Under the pieces are notes generated by a model, which was not told the DNA's origin, did not search any database, and worked only from the letters and a program-made list of their open reading frames with translations. This document shows, in pieces, positions 33,096 to 44,900 of a stretch of DNA of 64,000 nucleotides. This stretch comes from Ophioceras dolichostomum (taxonomy: Eukaryota; Ascomycota; Sordariomycetes; Magnaporthales; Ophioceraceae). Numbering within the stretch: the first letter of the stretch is position 1; each line of letters starts with the position of its first letter. The translations under genes were made by a program, and so were the position numbers. The stretch covers positions 53,000 to 116,999 of the forward strand of contig PYST01000092.1 in the NCBI GenBank assembly GCA_003049485.1, given 5' to 3'.

Positions 33096-35523
33096 CTTCG
33101 TTACAGCGCTACACAACGCTGAGAAGCGAAGGTCTCTTTGTATTCAGTATGCAGTTCATACGATTTCCTGTCCTGTCCTGTCTTTTTCCTGTGCTGTGTG
33201 GTTTCAGTTCGTGGTCTATTCCCCTTGATGCACGAAGAGTGCACTTTGAAGTCCCTTCGGAAGGTGATTGGTTCGTCAACTATAAGAGAAAAACAAAAGC
33301 CTGCGAGACAACCCCGAAAACGACCCCGTTCAGCTAGCTCATTTCATTTTCAGGTCATTCGAATCCTATGTCATCCCTGTCGAATACCAAAAAAGCGCCT
33401 TCTTCGTGCTGAATGTGATTCGGGATGGCTCACCGCCGGTATGTTGCGAAGTTGAGGTAAGCAAATCACGCTGTGGCCCTCGGAAGTTACCATCAGTTCT
33501 GTTGGGGCGTTGCCCAGCGCTTCGTCAAGTTGGGAACATTGAATTGAGAGCCAGCGTCACGAGGCCCGTATACGGGATATCAATTGAGCCAAATTCCCTG
33601 GGGTTCCTGAAGTCACGCCAGGAACAGTTGCCAGAACGTGCTCGTGTCGCCGAATTCGCTCCTGCTCGCGTGCGTGCGGGCCACCTGAGTCACAAGGTCA
33701 TCAGATCACCAATCCCAACAGAACAGAAGCCGCCCACCCCTGAAAATGCCACCTGGAAGCTACGAAACTCCCGACCACTCCGGGGACCTTGAGCTGTTCA
33801 CCAGGCACCAAGTATCGGGGAGGCTCTAGGACCCGTCCACTAGACGCTGCGTTGGAGCAACCTCCCACACCGTCGCTACTACAATTGAGTTCATCATTAG
33901 TAGCGTCCCAGACCAAACTCTCGAAGTTTCTCTTTTTGAGGGTCAGTAGGAGCCCCGGCAATCAGGCCGGACTGCACTAAAATGGAGTCCCCCGCATTCC
34001 TGCACGTCGGGCTGGACAGGGGATCTTGGTGGGTCTAGCTGATGTCACCGACCTCCACTCCCCACCACAGCGCCTTCACTGGAATAGGAAAGGAGCTTCC
34101 AGTAGAACAGATCTCCAATGTCGCCAAATGGGTAAGAGAACGGGACAAGAAAGTCACCAATTGAGGTCGCAGAATTCAGGGAACGCCAGCGAAGATCTCG
34201 TTTTTGGCTGAATTGCTCGATTTGAGTTGATGCGATACTGGTCCAAGTTAGGCAACGAAAAGGGGGCAAGTCCTGAGTAGTAACATCCCTAGTTTCACAG
34301 CTACCCTGGCGTGTTGAACCGGGAGCTGCGGCTGGAGAACAGACGATCTCCACCACCTCTGACCAAAGACTGCACTGCATGCCCCCTTCCATGATCTGTC
34401 GAACTTGGTGTTTCTGTTCGTTCTGTGGCAAGACGCCGCCGCCCCGAGACGGGCCTACCGTCTAACTAGAAGTCCGGCCAGCTTTCCGGCCTATGTGGCA
34501 TTTTCTCATTGTTCGTTCCGTCGAGTTCTAGGAGAATAAGGCGCTGTCGTCATCGTTCTAGGCGTCACCGGCTCGCTGTTTCTGTTGGTTTCCACCGCCA
34601 GAGCCACCCTGGGACCTCATTCCGTGCCCCACCCTAGGCTGGGTCAATCTTCTGGGAGGTCAGTTCATCACTCACATGAAGTCACGCGACGTGCCGTTAT
34701 GGGCACATAGCCTCCTCAACCAGCCGGCTTCCCCCCTGGCAACTGGCACCCAAGTGCAATTGGCAATTGAGGGGCCCTGCTTGCAAGCATGCAGATAGGT
34801 CTTCCTTCCGATATGCATGCTGCACCCGTGAGCTCGCCTGATCCAAAGTTGCCTCGAATCCGCTGATCTTATTGGGCTGGTGTTGGGGAAGCTTCTACTC
34901 CCCCTCGTCCCCTTTTAAAAGAGCAGGAGCTCCCCGGCAGCCACCTTCTCAAGGCTTCATGTCTTCTCTTTCCACTCTAGTCATCCAGTCACTGTGTTGC
35001 ATCATCCCCTCATCCCCCTCTTTTTCCCTCCCTTACTATCTCAGACCTGCATCTACCAACCTCGACTACAAATACAAAGCATCACCTCTTAATCCTCCAT
35101 ATCCTCACATCCTCCTTCACACCACTCAATCCCTACCATCAGCTCCGTGCTCCCCCAGCGATCCGCATCCAACGCTAGTCATCTCCCACACGTAGAACAA
35201 ATCTCCCTCTATCTACTACAATACGAGCCAGCTGTTCTGCGAAGAGATCCATAAAGTGTAAGCCTTCCATTGCGTTGTTTTTGGCCTCAACTCCGTCGTC
35301 TTTTTGTCTCGTGAGGTGTTTCCTGGGGTCTCCGGCTTCCACTTGCGTGCTTATTCCAACCCCGCACTTTGGACGTATCACGTCACGCTAACCCCCAACC
35401 TTACCTGTTCAGGAGATACTAGATATCCCAAGCGTCGTTCGTCTTACACCAGGCAGGGAACAAGAACAAACACATACATCTCTTCCATCTCGATAGTCGT
35501 CGCACATCCACAAATCAATCAAG
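33096..35523. other. 2.4 kb intergenic region including leader of the STF2-like gene
   Basis: 33.1-34.8 kb shows only short unsupported frames. From about 34.96 kb the plus strand becomes very pyrimidine-rich, as in leaders of strongly expressed fungal genes, and runs into the STF2-like 5' untranslated region. Confidence 0.6.
35258..35412 (+). other. Probable intron in the 5' untranslated region of the STF2-like gene
   Basis: Donor GTAAGC at 35258, branch-like GCTAAC near 35387 and acceptor CTGTTCAG ending at 35412. All elements match fungal intron consensus and the position fits the leader. RNA reads would settle it. Confidence 0.55.
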
Positions 35524-36190
35524 AGTGAGTCGTATTTGCCCTCGTGGATGTAGGGTGGTACTTGGGATGGAATAGCCAATGGCCTGCGATTGCTAACACT
35601 CGCCAAATAGTGACTCGCTCCCACAAGGCCAATGACCGCAACCACGCCGCCCTGGCCGATGGCACTGCTCTGCCCGAGGAACGTCTCCCCAAGTACTTCG
35701 CCAAGCACGGCTTTGCCGATGCTGATCCCAAGAAGACCAAGAAGAACGGCGGCGGCAAGGGCAATTGGTATGGCGGCACTCTTCTTTTAGTACAGCAAAC
35801 ACCATCTATCCACCACCTATCACACCCCCAACCTCACTTCTCCCAACCCTCACCCATCATCACTCGCTACCAACGACAAGTCAAACTACGACGAGAACAT
35901 TTTGTTTGCTGACAGTTTGGCTCATTTTCGCAACAAACAGGGGAAACGCGGGCGAGGAGGTCGTGGACGAGGGCTTCAACATGACGAACCCCCGTCGCCG
36001 ATCCAACAGCAGCGGCTATACCAGCGGGCTGAAGGACTTCAAGACAAAGTTCGACGTCAACGAGCAGGAGCCCGTCTTCGAGGAGAGCATCCACGGCCCC
36101 GAGCAGGAGGACGAGGAGCTCACCAAGACGGACACGGCCTCTAGCAATGGCAGCTCCGCCGACGAGGACAAGCTTGGCAAGAGCCTCTAA
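35524..36190 (+). CDS. STF2-like small hydrophilic stress protein
   Basis: 135 residues from three coding pieces: base 35524 alone (the A of ATG), then 35611-35767 and 35941-36190. Intron 1 (35525-35610, GTGAGT...TGCTAACA...AAATAG) splits the start codon A|TG; no other ATG gives the conserved N-terminus MTRSHKANDRNHAALADGTA. The core matches the yeast Stf2/Tma10 family: LPKYFAKHGFADADPKK, a Lys/Gly stretch KKNGGGKGNWGN across intron 2, then FNMTNPRRRSNS and an acidic Ser/Glu tail. Yeast Stf2 was described as an F1Fo-ATPase stabilising factor and acts as a hydrophilin protecting against desiccation. The composition here (highly charged, no hydrophobic core) suits that. The CT-rich leader with its own intron suggests high expression. 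Convergent with the formyltransferase gene. Confidence 0.9.
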
Positions 36191-36833
36191 ACATCGAGCC
36201 GTTTCCCCCCACTGACAAAGCTTGTGTCTATATATGCCCGCCCTCTCTGACCGGCGGTCGGCACAGCTTGTTTAGTTGACGGAGCGTGTGGGTTTTTTTG
36301 ATGATCATCCCAATTCCATCTGAGGTCACTTTTCCGCTGCAATCTGCCCCTCTATTTCTTTGTTTGCTGCTTTCTTGGTGGTGCGAGAGTTGTGAGAGAG
36401 AGTTGTTGAGACGGAAAGACGAAATGACGACGACGAAACAACCACTAACAAAGAGGAGTATCATGAAGGAAGGATTGCTCAATCTGATTGCTTGCTTGCC
36501 GTTGTCGACTTCTTTCTTTTTTTGGGTGGAAGAAACGCAGCGGACCTCGGGGGGAGTTTTGGAGGAGAACATATTACCCCCTCTCTCCCTCACACGGGGA
36601 AACCATCTACACACAAGAGCGTGCTGAGGAAAAAGCACGACTCGTTTTGTGAACGAAACCTATGGTTGACGGAACAACCACATGTAACATTACGACATCT
36701 GCCTAGTCATAATTAGCACAAATTTTTGACGGCAAAATGTAGCAGTCCATCTACCTCGACCTCTGTGCACCATTGTCTGCCCTGTCCCGAAGTACGGTAG
36801 GTATCTAGTTAGGCTGCATTTTATTCCTTGTCC
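36191..36833. other. Convergent 3' flank of STF2-like and formyltransferase genes
   Basis: 643 bases between two convergent stop codons. No gene, RNA or notable repeat seen. Confidence 0.6.
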
Positions 36834-39048
36834 TCAAACATCTACACCGAACACCGCTTGGTATATCGGGGACACTGACGTGACGGCGAGAGACGGCGCG
36901 TGTTGTAGGCCAGGCAAACAGTCCAACGGAGGCACGAGGGCGTTTGGATAGAGAGTGCGGCGGATCACATCCCATGCCGGCCTGGCCTGGCGCTCACCGG
37001 CGACGTGCAGCCCGGACACCACGAAGAAGCGCGCGTTCTCGGGGACCGGGAGTGGAAGGTGGCGAGACAGGTTATCGGCGTTCGTCTCGAAAACAGGAAG
37101 CAGGATTGCGGCACCCTTTGTATCTTTTGGCATTGCGGGGATCCAAGCCGTGCAGAGTCGGAGTGGCAATCGGGGGGAGGACGGCTCCTGGTCTGTCCCG
37201 TCCGGGTGGTGCAGGTTGCGGCCTGCGCCGACGTCCCACCACACCGTCCACCACGGATCGAGCGGCGGCTGGAGACCGGACGGATGAGGAGGACTGCGCG
37301 TGTCAATGTCAACCACCCTGTCGTCGCCCGGCTCGGCGTCTTCTCGGCGGAGGAGATACCGCATCCAGTGTGGCGGCAGCGACGAGGCCGGGATCGTGGT
37401 GACGCCTTCGAATGTGACGCGCACGCGCTTCGGTGGGCTGGGGGGAAGGGGAGAGACAGAGGCTGGCGAACCACCTGCGGTGGTGGTGGCAGGCGCAGGC
37501 ACCAACGCTGTGGCCCAAAGCTTGCCTAGGGCGCGGTAGCGCAGACTGACGTCGCCGACAGTCCATTGGTTGAGGATGAGCTTGTCCCAGCGCAGCTCGC
37601 GGTCCGCCGGCTTTATCTTGCGGGCGTAGAATGAAGGGGGTGATGGGGGGCGGGCCACGTCTTGTTGTGGCGACGAGGCGTCCGTAGAGTCCAGAGTCGT
37701 CTGAGTTGTTGCAGGCGGTGTTGGAGTTGTTGTCCCGCTCTGCACTTGTACTGCTTCTTCATCTTGCTCCTGTTGTTGCTGCAAGATCGGCGACAGCGGC
37801 GGAATATGCAGGCCCTGCCGCAGGCTCCGCACGAGGATCCGCGCCCCGTGCGTGGCCAGCTTCCGGCGCAGCGTGCTCTCGGTCTCGTCGGGTGAGATGG
37901 GCACGCCGGGCCGGGCGGTCTGCGCTAATACGACACCCCGGTCGAAATCGAGAGTGCTTAGTGTTTGCAGCGTCACACCTGTGTGAGGGCGCTTGAGAAT
38001 CATGGCCCAGATGAGGGGTGCGGAGCCGCGGAGACTGATGATGATGGGTCGATGTCAGTGTGAGAGAGAAAGAGAGAGAGAAGCAGGTGGCAGAGCGGTA
38101 GATGTCTAGAGGAGAGAAGCGGGAAGATATGAAGGAAAGGCATGTTTCCCCCTGGCTAGGTAACTTACTCGGGAAGAAGAGATGGATGGATGTTGAACCC
38201 GCCGTATTTGGCAGAGTTGATGATGCTTTCGGGGATGAAGAGCCCAAAGGAGACGGCGAGGACGAGGTTGATGGGCTCGCTATCGATGAGTGGTGGCTAT
38301 CACGCGAGCCAGAGCCGTTCCGGATGCCTGTCAGCGAGACGTCCGAAGATGGTGGTGGGAGGTAAGGGAACGAGGTTCTGTATGATGGGTAAAACTTACA
38401 GTCCAATTTTCAAGGTCGTCTGGGGCATGCACCCGAAGACCGTGCTTTAAAGCAAAGTCCATAATAGGAGCTAAATTTCTGATCAGCACCGTAGTCGGCT
38501 GACAAGGGAGCGATCAGGTACGCTGTGTACTCACGGTTCCGGATCTCCTTCATCCCCCTCCCCACAGGCTTCGCCGCGCGGGTTACCACGTCGATAGACT
38601 TGATCAGTCCCGGGTTCTGCTTCATCTCCTGGATGAGACCCCTGAGTGATACGCAGCTGAAGGCATCTGAGCCACAGTAGAGAATCCTCAGCGGCTCACC
38701 GGTCTTCCAAGTGGAAGGTGGAGGCGGCTTGGCGAGGTGGCTGTCGTCGAAGTCGATATCGATGTCTTTCTCGAGATCGTCCTCAATGCTACCTTCGTCA
38801 ACAGCTGTGGCGGTGCTAGCCCTCCCAGCTTTCGAAACTCTCGAAGATTTTGAGGAGCTGAAGCGGACAGCAAGTGCGGGCATGGGAACCGTGGCTGGCC
38901 TGCAGAGGCGACAGCGGCGTTGGGTCCGGAGTAAGGGTGCCAAAGCCGGGCCTACCCTCACAACAGCACCAAAGCACCTCCCAGGCATTACCGCCGTGAG
39001 TTGGGCCTTGATGCCCTGCCTTATCACGGGCATCCCGTTACTCTTCAT
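36834..39048 (-). CDS. fmt1: Mitochondrial methionyl-tRNA formyltransferase
   Basis: Four exons on the minus strand: 39048-38535, 38470-38400, 38296-38169, 38034-36834, giving 637 residues. The enzyme formylates Met-tRNA for mitochondrial translation initiation using 10-formyl-tetrahydrofolate. The first 70 residues are rich in Arg, Ala and Ser without acidic residues, as in a mitochondrial presequence; internal ATGs leave the exact start open. The catalytic domain starts at LRILYCGSDAFS. Key residues are N230 and H232 in NIHPSLLP and D269 in LDFDRG, the family triad, and DLRGSAPLIWA follows as expected. The HPSLLP/DLRG motif is assembled across intron 3. The C-terminal domain is recognised by FYARKIKPADRELRW and LRYRALGKLW. 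The length is nearly twice that of bacterial enzymes because of low-complexity Gln/Thr/Pro inserts and a long C-terminal extension. Confidence 0.93.
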
Positions 39049-39703
39049 TGTGTCACCAGTCTCCGGAAGGATCCTGCTATTCTGCGCTGTGCGGTGCGGG
39101 TAACCACACCAAATTACGCGACGCGTCCACGGTGAGCCACTTCGGAGCTCGTCGGGACCGGGCAGACCCGGTTGCCCAACGAAAAGTGCCGGCTACGCAA
39201 AAACAGGACTGAATAGCAATGGATGTCGCTCTGAAGGCCTTTTTTAACCCGCAATTAAGACCATAGATGATGCTTTCGTGATCGTTTTACTTAGGATGCA
39301 GAGATGAAGAAGTCGACCTGCGAGGTTTGATGCGTCGATTGATACATTGAGATTTCAGGGGACACTTAGCCCACTTATCAGGCACTGGAATACATTGACG
39401 CTGTAGGTACAGTGATGCAGCATGCCGCAATAGAACAATATTCTGCCCTGTCTTTTATCGCCTCTCAATGCCTCAGCATTCTCAGAGACTCTACTTTGCG
39501 TATGGTCTTGCTTTATTTACTTTGCAGTAATTTGATAGTCATGAGGCAACTGAAGAAAGAAATCGTTAAATTCGTAGAGTTTAATCCGAACTTGGGGTAC
39601 CGTAGCTTTCAGCAGCAACCACCTAGGTAGGTAGGTAGGTATTCAGACGACCCCTGCACAAGGCTCCTTAGTCTAATACTATTATTTCCCATAGCAGAAA
39701 TTC
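39049..39703. other. Intergenic spacer
   Basis: 655 bases between two minus-strand genes: promoter side of the formyltransferase gene and 3' flank of the acidic protein gene. Includes the CCTAGGTAGGTAGGTAGG word at 39624-39641. Confidence 0.6.
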
Positions 39704-41227
39704 CTATGCCAATTCATCGACAACACTCCAGTCGCATACCATAACCCATCTCCCCTGGCCCCGAATCGCGACCTCCCAAGTCGGCGGATGTATCGCCACC
39801 CTCGAGCCCCTGACTACCGCACGGCCGGTTCCTCCCCCCAGACCGGATATCCTTCCATCTCCAGCCAATATGATCTTCATGCCTTCCCCGTCCCCCTCAC
39901 TACCTCCATGCATAGCAACAGGAGGAGGAATCTCGCCGTCTGGCAAAGCCAAGCGCGCCTTAACGAACCGCATCCCCGGCGCCGCAGACACCTCATCGAC
40001 GCAGACCCCAGCGACACCGCGAAGTGCGGACCCTAGCCCACCACCACCACTGCGGTCTCCAACAGATGCGGCGCTCCGCTCATCGCCCTTCACCTGGAAC
40101 AGCCAGTCGCGGACCTCGGCCGCTAGGCCGCCGGGTATGTACCGCGCGCCGCGCCGCTGCGGCGAGAACGCCTCGGGCAGCGGGAACTGCGCGTCGCCGT
40201 CTGGGGCCGGCTCGGCGATTTTGAAGCGCGGGGCTTTGTGGAAGGTGGGCTTGCCTTGTGGGAGCGAGAGGCTGCGGTTGCGGCCACGGTTGGGCCTGAT
40301 CATGGGTCTGGGTTTGAGACCGTGTCCTACTAGATCCTCGTCCGCGCTCTTGGCCATGAGGTCCTCGTCATCATCATCATCACTATTCTGCGCTTCTTTA
40401 TCTTCGTAGTCCTCCCCGCCCTCCTCATCTGCATCCTGGTCAAAATCGTTGGCGTCGTGATCTGAGCGTTGCGACATGACGTCGTCTTCTTCGAGCTCGC
40501 TTCCCGGCACGTCATAGTTGCTGCGGGAAATTTTGTTGTGGTCCTTCTCCTCATCCTCTTCCTCTGGCTGAGATGAGATGATCTCCACCTCTTCTGAGAA
40601 GGCCGCGATCCGTCTCCGCTTGAGGGCCGGCTGGCCGGCGACGGCATCTTCTTCCCCGTCATCATCATCATCATCATCGTCGTCGCCGAGCGGCAGCAGC
40701 GCAGCAGATTCCTCCTGCTGTGATGAATAGCGCGACGACTGAGATGGAATATCCACAAGGATTTCGTCCCCGTCCTCGCCTTCTTCCACGGGTTCGGAGC
40801 GCCTCTTACGGGCACCGTGGTGTCGAAGAGAAGGAGGAGGTGATGCGTCATCTTCGGGGGAGATAGGCGAGCTGTCGATGAGGTCGCTGGGCAGCGGTGG
40901 CCTCGAGCGGGCACTGCTGACGAACGCCCTCCTACCAGCAGATGCCAGCGGCGTGGAGAACGGAGGTGGCTGCCGATGCTGCTGCTGCTGTCCGGGCTGC
41001 TGGGTTGATGACGTGGGGCCGAAGCGAGGAGTCGTGATGAACTGCCGCGCCGATGCCCCAGAGGCTAGCCCGGCCCCGGGCGTCGGGCCAGCCTGTGAGG
41101 CTTGGCCTTGCTGCCTAGAGGGGAGGAAGCGTGATGGTGCCGGCGTCTGTTGAGGTCGATTAGTTTTATGATCCTTCACATCGTGGAAGATGAACAAAAC
41201 GCGATTACTTACGGATGGCGGCGCCAT
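39704..41227 (-). CDS. Uncharacterised acidic, low-complexity protein
   Basis: Two exons: 41227-41213 encodes only MAPPS, then a 66-base intron with GTAAGT and CTAAT-type branch, then 41146-39704; 485 residues. The intron is a multiple of three without a stop, so an unspliced reading is also open. The N-terminal third is Pro/Gln/Ser-rich with a TPAPSRFLPSRQ start. The middle is strongly acidic, with a run of nine Asp, repeated E/D blocks and a basic KRRR patch, suggesting a nuclear protein. The last 150 residues look folded: RYIPGGLAAEVRDWLFQVKG, then MKIILAGDGRISGL, RGSRVAIHPPTWEV and GRWVMVCDW. The beta-strand pattern is compatible with an OB-like fold, which is only a guess. I do not recognise a named family. 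Confidence 0.75.
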   Translation of the reverse strand: MAPPSVSNRVLFIFHDVKDHKTNRPQQTPAPSRFLPSRQQGQASQAGPTPGAGLASGASARQFITTPRFGPTSSTQQPGQQQQHRQPPPFSTPLASAGRRAFVSSARSRPPLPSDLIDSSPISPEDDASPPPSLRHHGARKRRSEPVEEGEDGDEILVDIPSQSSRYSSQQEESAALLPLGDDDDDDDDDGEEDAVAGQPALKRRRIAAFSEEVEIISSQPEEEDEEKDHNKISRSNYDVPGSELEEDDVMSQRSDHDANDFDQDADEEGGEDYEDKEAQNSDDDDDEDLMAKSADEDLVGHGLKPRPMIRPNRGRNRSLSLPQGKPTFHKAPRFKIAEPAPDGDAQFPLPEAFSPQRRGARYIPGGLAAEVRDWLFQVKGDERSAASVGDRSGGGGLGSALRGVAGVCVDEVSAAPGMRFVKARLALPDGEIPPPVAMHGGSEGDGEGMKIILAGDGRISGLGGGTGRAVVRGSRVAIHPPTWEVAIRGQGRWVMVCDWSVVDELA

Positions 41228-41974
41228 GTGGAAGTCCGGCGATAATCCCTAGCATTTCGTTGATGGCATTGTTTTCATCGAGTCCTCCTGATCATAGTCG
41301 CTCCCTCGTGCAGCTTCCGCTCACAATTGGGTTTTGAGTCTTTGATAACTTGAAAATAAGATGACGGGCTTGCCGTTCAGACTCGCCCTGAATGCAGCCT
41401 TAATGTGAATTTGGAACTTAAGCAGTTACCGTGTGAGTAACTGTATTTCGCACTGTCAGCCATTGAATCTCTGGTATTTGATGTATCTTTTTTCTTTCAC
41501 ATCTCCAAAGTTTCTTTTCTCTCTAAACTCGAGCTGTCTGTTGATTTCGAACTTCACTGACTCTTAACAACGGGACTCAAAGACCAAGATTTTCCACTTT
41601 GCTGGGAACAAGATGGGATGGGACCAGCACAGTGAATGTCATGGGAGAGTGGACAGCTGTGAGTCCATTGTGCCACGAAGGAACAACAATTGTCTGTCCA
41701 ATATCGCACCTCGCTATATATTTGAGGCGTTGCTCTCCAGTGGGATGCTAGTTTGCTTTCTAGTCTGGTACCTACCCCCTATATAGAATGGTATGGTACA
41801 TCAGTGAACTAAGGTATCTAACCGATGCCAAGTATAAACATATATACGCTTGGATCCAGATGTTCTCTGGATTCCACAAGAGCGTGCTAAGCTCGCTTCA
41901 TGAAAGTCATTATATCGCAAATATTAAGCTGTTAAGTTTTTGTGATCCTTTCCCAGAACGCCGGTGCCGTGCGT
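41228..41974. other. Intergenic spacer
   Basis: 747 bases between two minus-strand genes, AT-richer than its surroundings (41.3-41.95 kb). No gene or RNA recognised. Confidence 0.6.
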
Positions 41975-44900
41975 CTACCGGGGCGCTCCCCTACTTGCAG
42001 GGTCTTCTTGCCCTTCTTCCAGGATTCTCGATAAGTCGTTTCCACTATTCTGGCGACGGCTCTGTGATCGCTCGCTGTGGTTGACCGCAGGCGAGGGCAT
42101 TTCCGTCCCCGTAGCTGTAGAGGGCAGCTTTGCCTTCTTCTCTGTGCTGTCGTCGGACGCTCTTTCCCCGCTGCTCCTACTGCCGCCGAGCCCGCGGAGT
42201 TTAAGCCTCTGAAACAAGCCCTGTCCTCCTCCTCGCTGGGTCTTGTTGTTGCTGACGTGGGGCGAGGACTCAGTCGTGCGGGACAGTAACGAGCGGGCGG
42301 CGCTACTCCTACGGCGCGAGGCAAGTACTTCGTTGATATCAGGCGTCTCGCTTGCGTCGTCCCCCGTGAGACTCACTCCCAGCCCGTCTCCTGCCGCCGT
42401 CGATGTCCTCAACGGCGACAAGGGCGGCGAGTGGAGCGTTGACGACCCATCTGCACCATTGCCGATATTTGGGCCTTTCGTCGTCGTCGTCGTCGTGGGA
42501 GGCGGGTCGACTAGAATGCGCGCGTCGCGCACCACGGTCAGGTAAAGTGGGTACACGAGCGTGAAGCACAGCAGGGCCGGCACGAGGCTGAAGGCCGTCT
42601 GGATGCTGCCGCCGCGGGTGACGATGGCATACATGACGAACGGCCAGAATGCGGGACCGGACGCGCCCATGGTTAGCCAGGCGGACGCGAGCTTCGTGCG
42701 CTTGCCTTGGCCCCTCAGGCCGAGCGAGAAGATCAGCGGCCAGCCCGGGCCCTCGGCGAGGAAGAAGAGGATGATGGGGATGGAGAGCAGGTTCGGGTTC
42801 GAGTACGGCCGGACTGTGATGAAGACGATCGCGAAAATCACTTGCAGAGAGGTCGAGATGGTGAGCACGGTCCGGGGCGTGGGGATGAATCGGCTGAGCG
42901 GGTGCTTCACGGAGAGGTAGGCGAGGAAGCCCGCGGCGAAGCGGGAGGCCGCAAAGGCGGTGTGGGCGACGACGAGGTAGTTGGGCACCGAGAGAGCCAT
43001 GCCGAGCGGCTGTTCACCTTGGTCGACGGCACGATTGAAGCTGGCGCTGTCGGTAGTGTTGCTGTTGCCGTCCTTGACCGCGGGCGACGTCGTCCCCGTG
43101 GATGTCGCAGGCGGGCTGCTAAGGGCTGACGTGATTAGGTTGCGGAAGTATATGCTCATACACTCCTGCGCCGCGACGTACGTCCACTGTGCCACGACCG
43201 CAAGCACAAGGGACACAGTCCGCAGCTTCATGTTGCCCAGGTTCCGCTTGGCTGGGTCCACGGGGAGTTTCTCTGCCGCGGCCTCCAGTTCCTCGTCGCG
43301 GACCTCGGGTAAGGGGATGTAGTAGAAGAACAGGGCCAGCGCGACGCAGAGCATCGTGACGGCCAGATAGGTCCACTGCACGTCGATCAGCACCATCGAA
43401 TCCGCCCCGCCACTGATGCCGCTGCTGCCGATGTCGGCGTTCTCGAGCTTGGCGAAGAAGACGTTCTGGGCCAGCAGCCCGCTGAGGATGCTTCCCACGG
43501 CCTGGATCCCCTGTGCTAGGCACAGACGCATCTCGGCGTAGGCCGGGGGTCCACAGAGTGCCAGGAAGGGGTTGGCGGCGGTCTCCAACACGGCGAGCCC
43601 GAAGCCAACGACGAAGTTGCAGATCATGAAGCCAGCGAACGAGGCGAGCACGGCGGCCGGCCAAAACATGATGGTACCCGCGCCGAAGATGCAAAGTCCC
43701 AGCATAAAGGTGGCCTTGAAGCCGCCGATCGAGTCATGCTGGCTGTGTTTTATCGTGCCGTGGCGGGATCGATGATGCTCGTCGTGGCGGAGGATCCATA
43801 CGCCGACCACCAGCGGGCCCAGGAAGTAGCCGCCGCCAAAGTATATGCTGGTCAGCCCGAGCGTCTGTGCTACCGTCATGTTGGCCACGACGGCAACCAC
43901 ATTGTTCAGCGTGTTGAGGAGGCCGTATGAGAAGCCCCACAGCATGAAGAGAATGGTGACCAGCGTGCAGTACTTCCAAGAGTCCGCCGCCGACGTCCGT
44001 AGCACAGACTTAGGCTGCTTGATGTTCACGAACCCGAAGTAAACGGAGCTCTCGGGTCGATGGTTGTTGAGGTTGTTGAGAGAGGCGTTCGTGGCGGAGC
44101 TGCGCTGCTGCTGCTGCATCCGCCTCAGCGCAGCGGCCTGGAGGGCATTGGGCGATCCAGACGTCATCAGCATGTCCGGTGTTGTGAGGAAGTCTAGCGC
44201 CATCAGTTGCTCGTAATCCTTCGTCCCGGTGATAGCGTCGACATTGCCTCCATTTCCGCCGCCACCACCAGCGGAAGGCCCACCATAAAGCCTACCGTCG
44301 AGGCTGCTTCCATAGGTGGCAGCCCCGTTATGGCGAAACGATGGCGGTGGTGCTTGGAGGCCTCCCCCGGCACCAAAGGGCGGCATCTTCGGCGTCGGAA
44401 CACTAGGGGGCACCGAATCCCCGTCCCGGGTATGGCTGGATCCCGACCTCGTACCGTTCGGGTCGACAAGCATGGCAGGCAGGATGCGCATGATCAGCGG
44501 CTTGAGAGTCGGAATGCAAGCGCAGGTGATGCCAACATTGACCTCGACGGCAGACCACATCAGCGACAGGGACGCATTCCAGGCGAACTGAGGCGAGCCA
44601 CCGAACTGGGTGTCCTGCTCGGACGAGGCCGACCCGGGCGTGAATGCGATGGCCTGCTGGAGGTAGTAGATGCGCACCACGTCGACGATGGTGGCGAACA
44701 CGCCGAGCGTGAAAGTGAGCACAAGGATCGTCTTCTGGCGGGGCGGCAGCCGCATGCTGGTGAGAACGGGTAGTGGCAGGGCCAAGATCGCAACGTCGGT
44801 GACGATGTTGACAGGTGCCGAGCAGATGAACTCGGTGAGCAGCGGGACGCATGTTGGCTGGTACGGAACGTCTTCGAAGGCGGCGTATATGGGACGGCAC

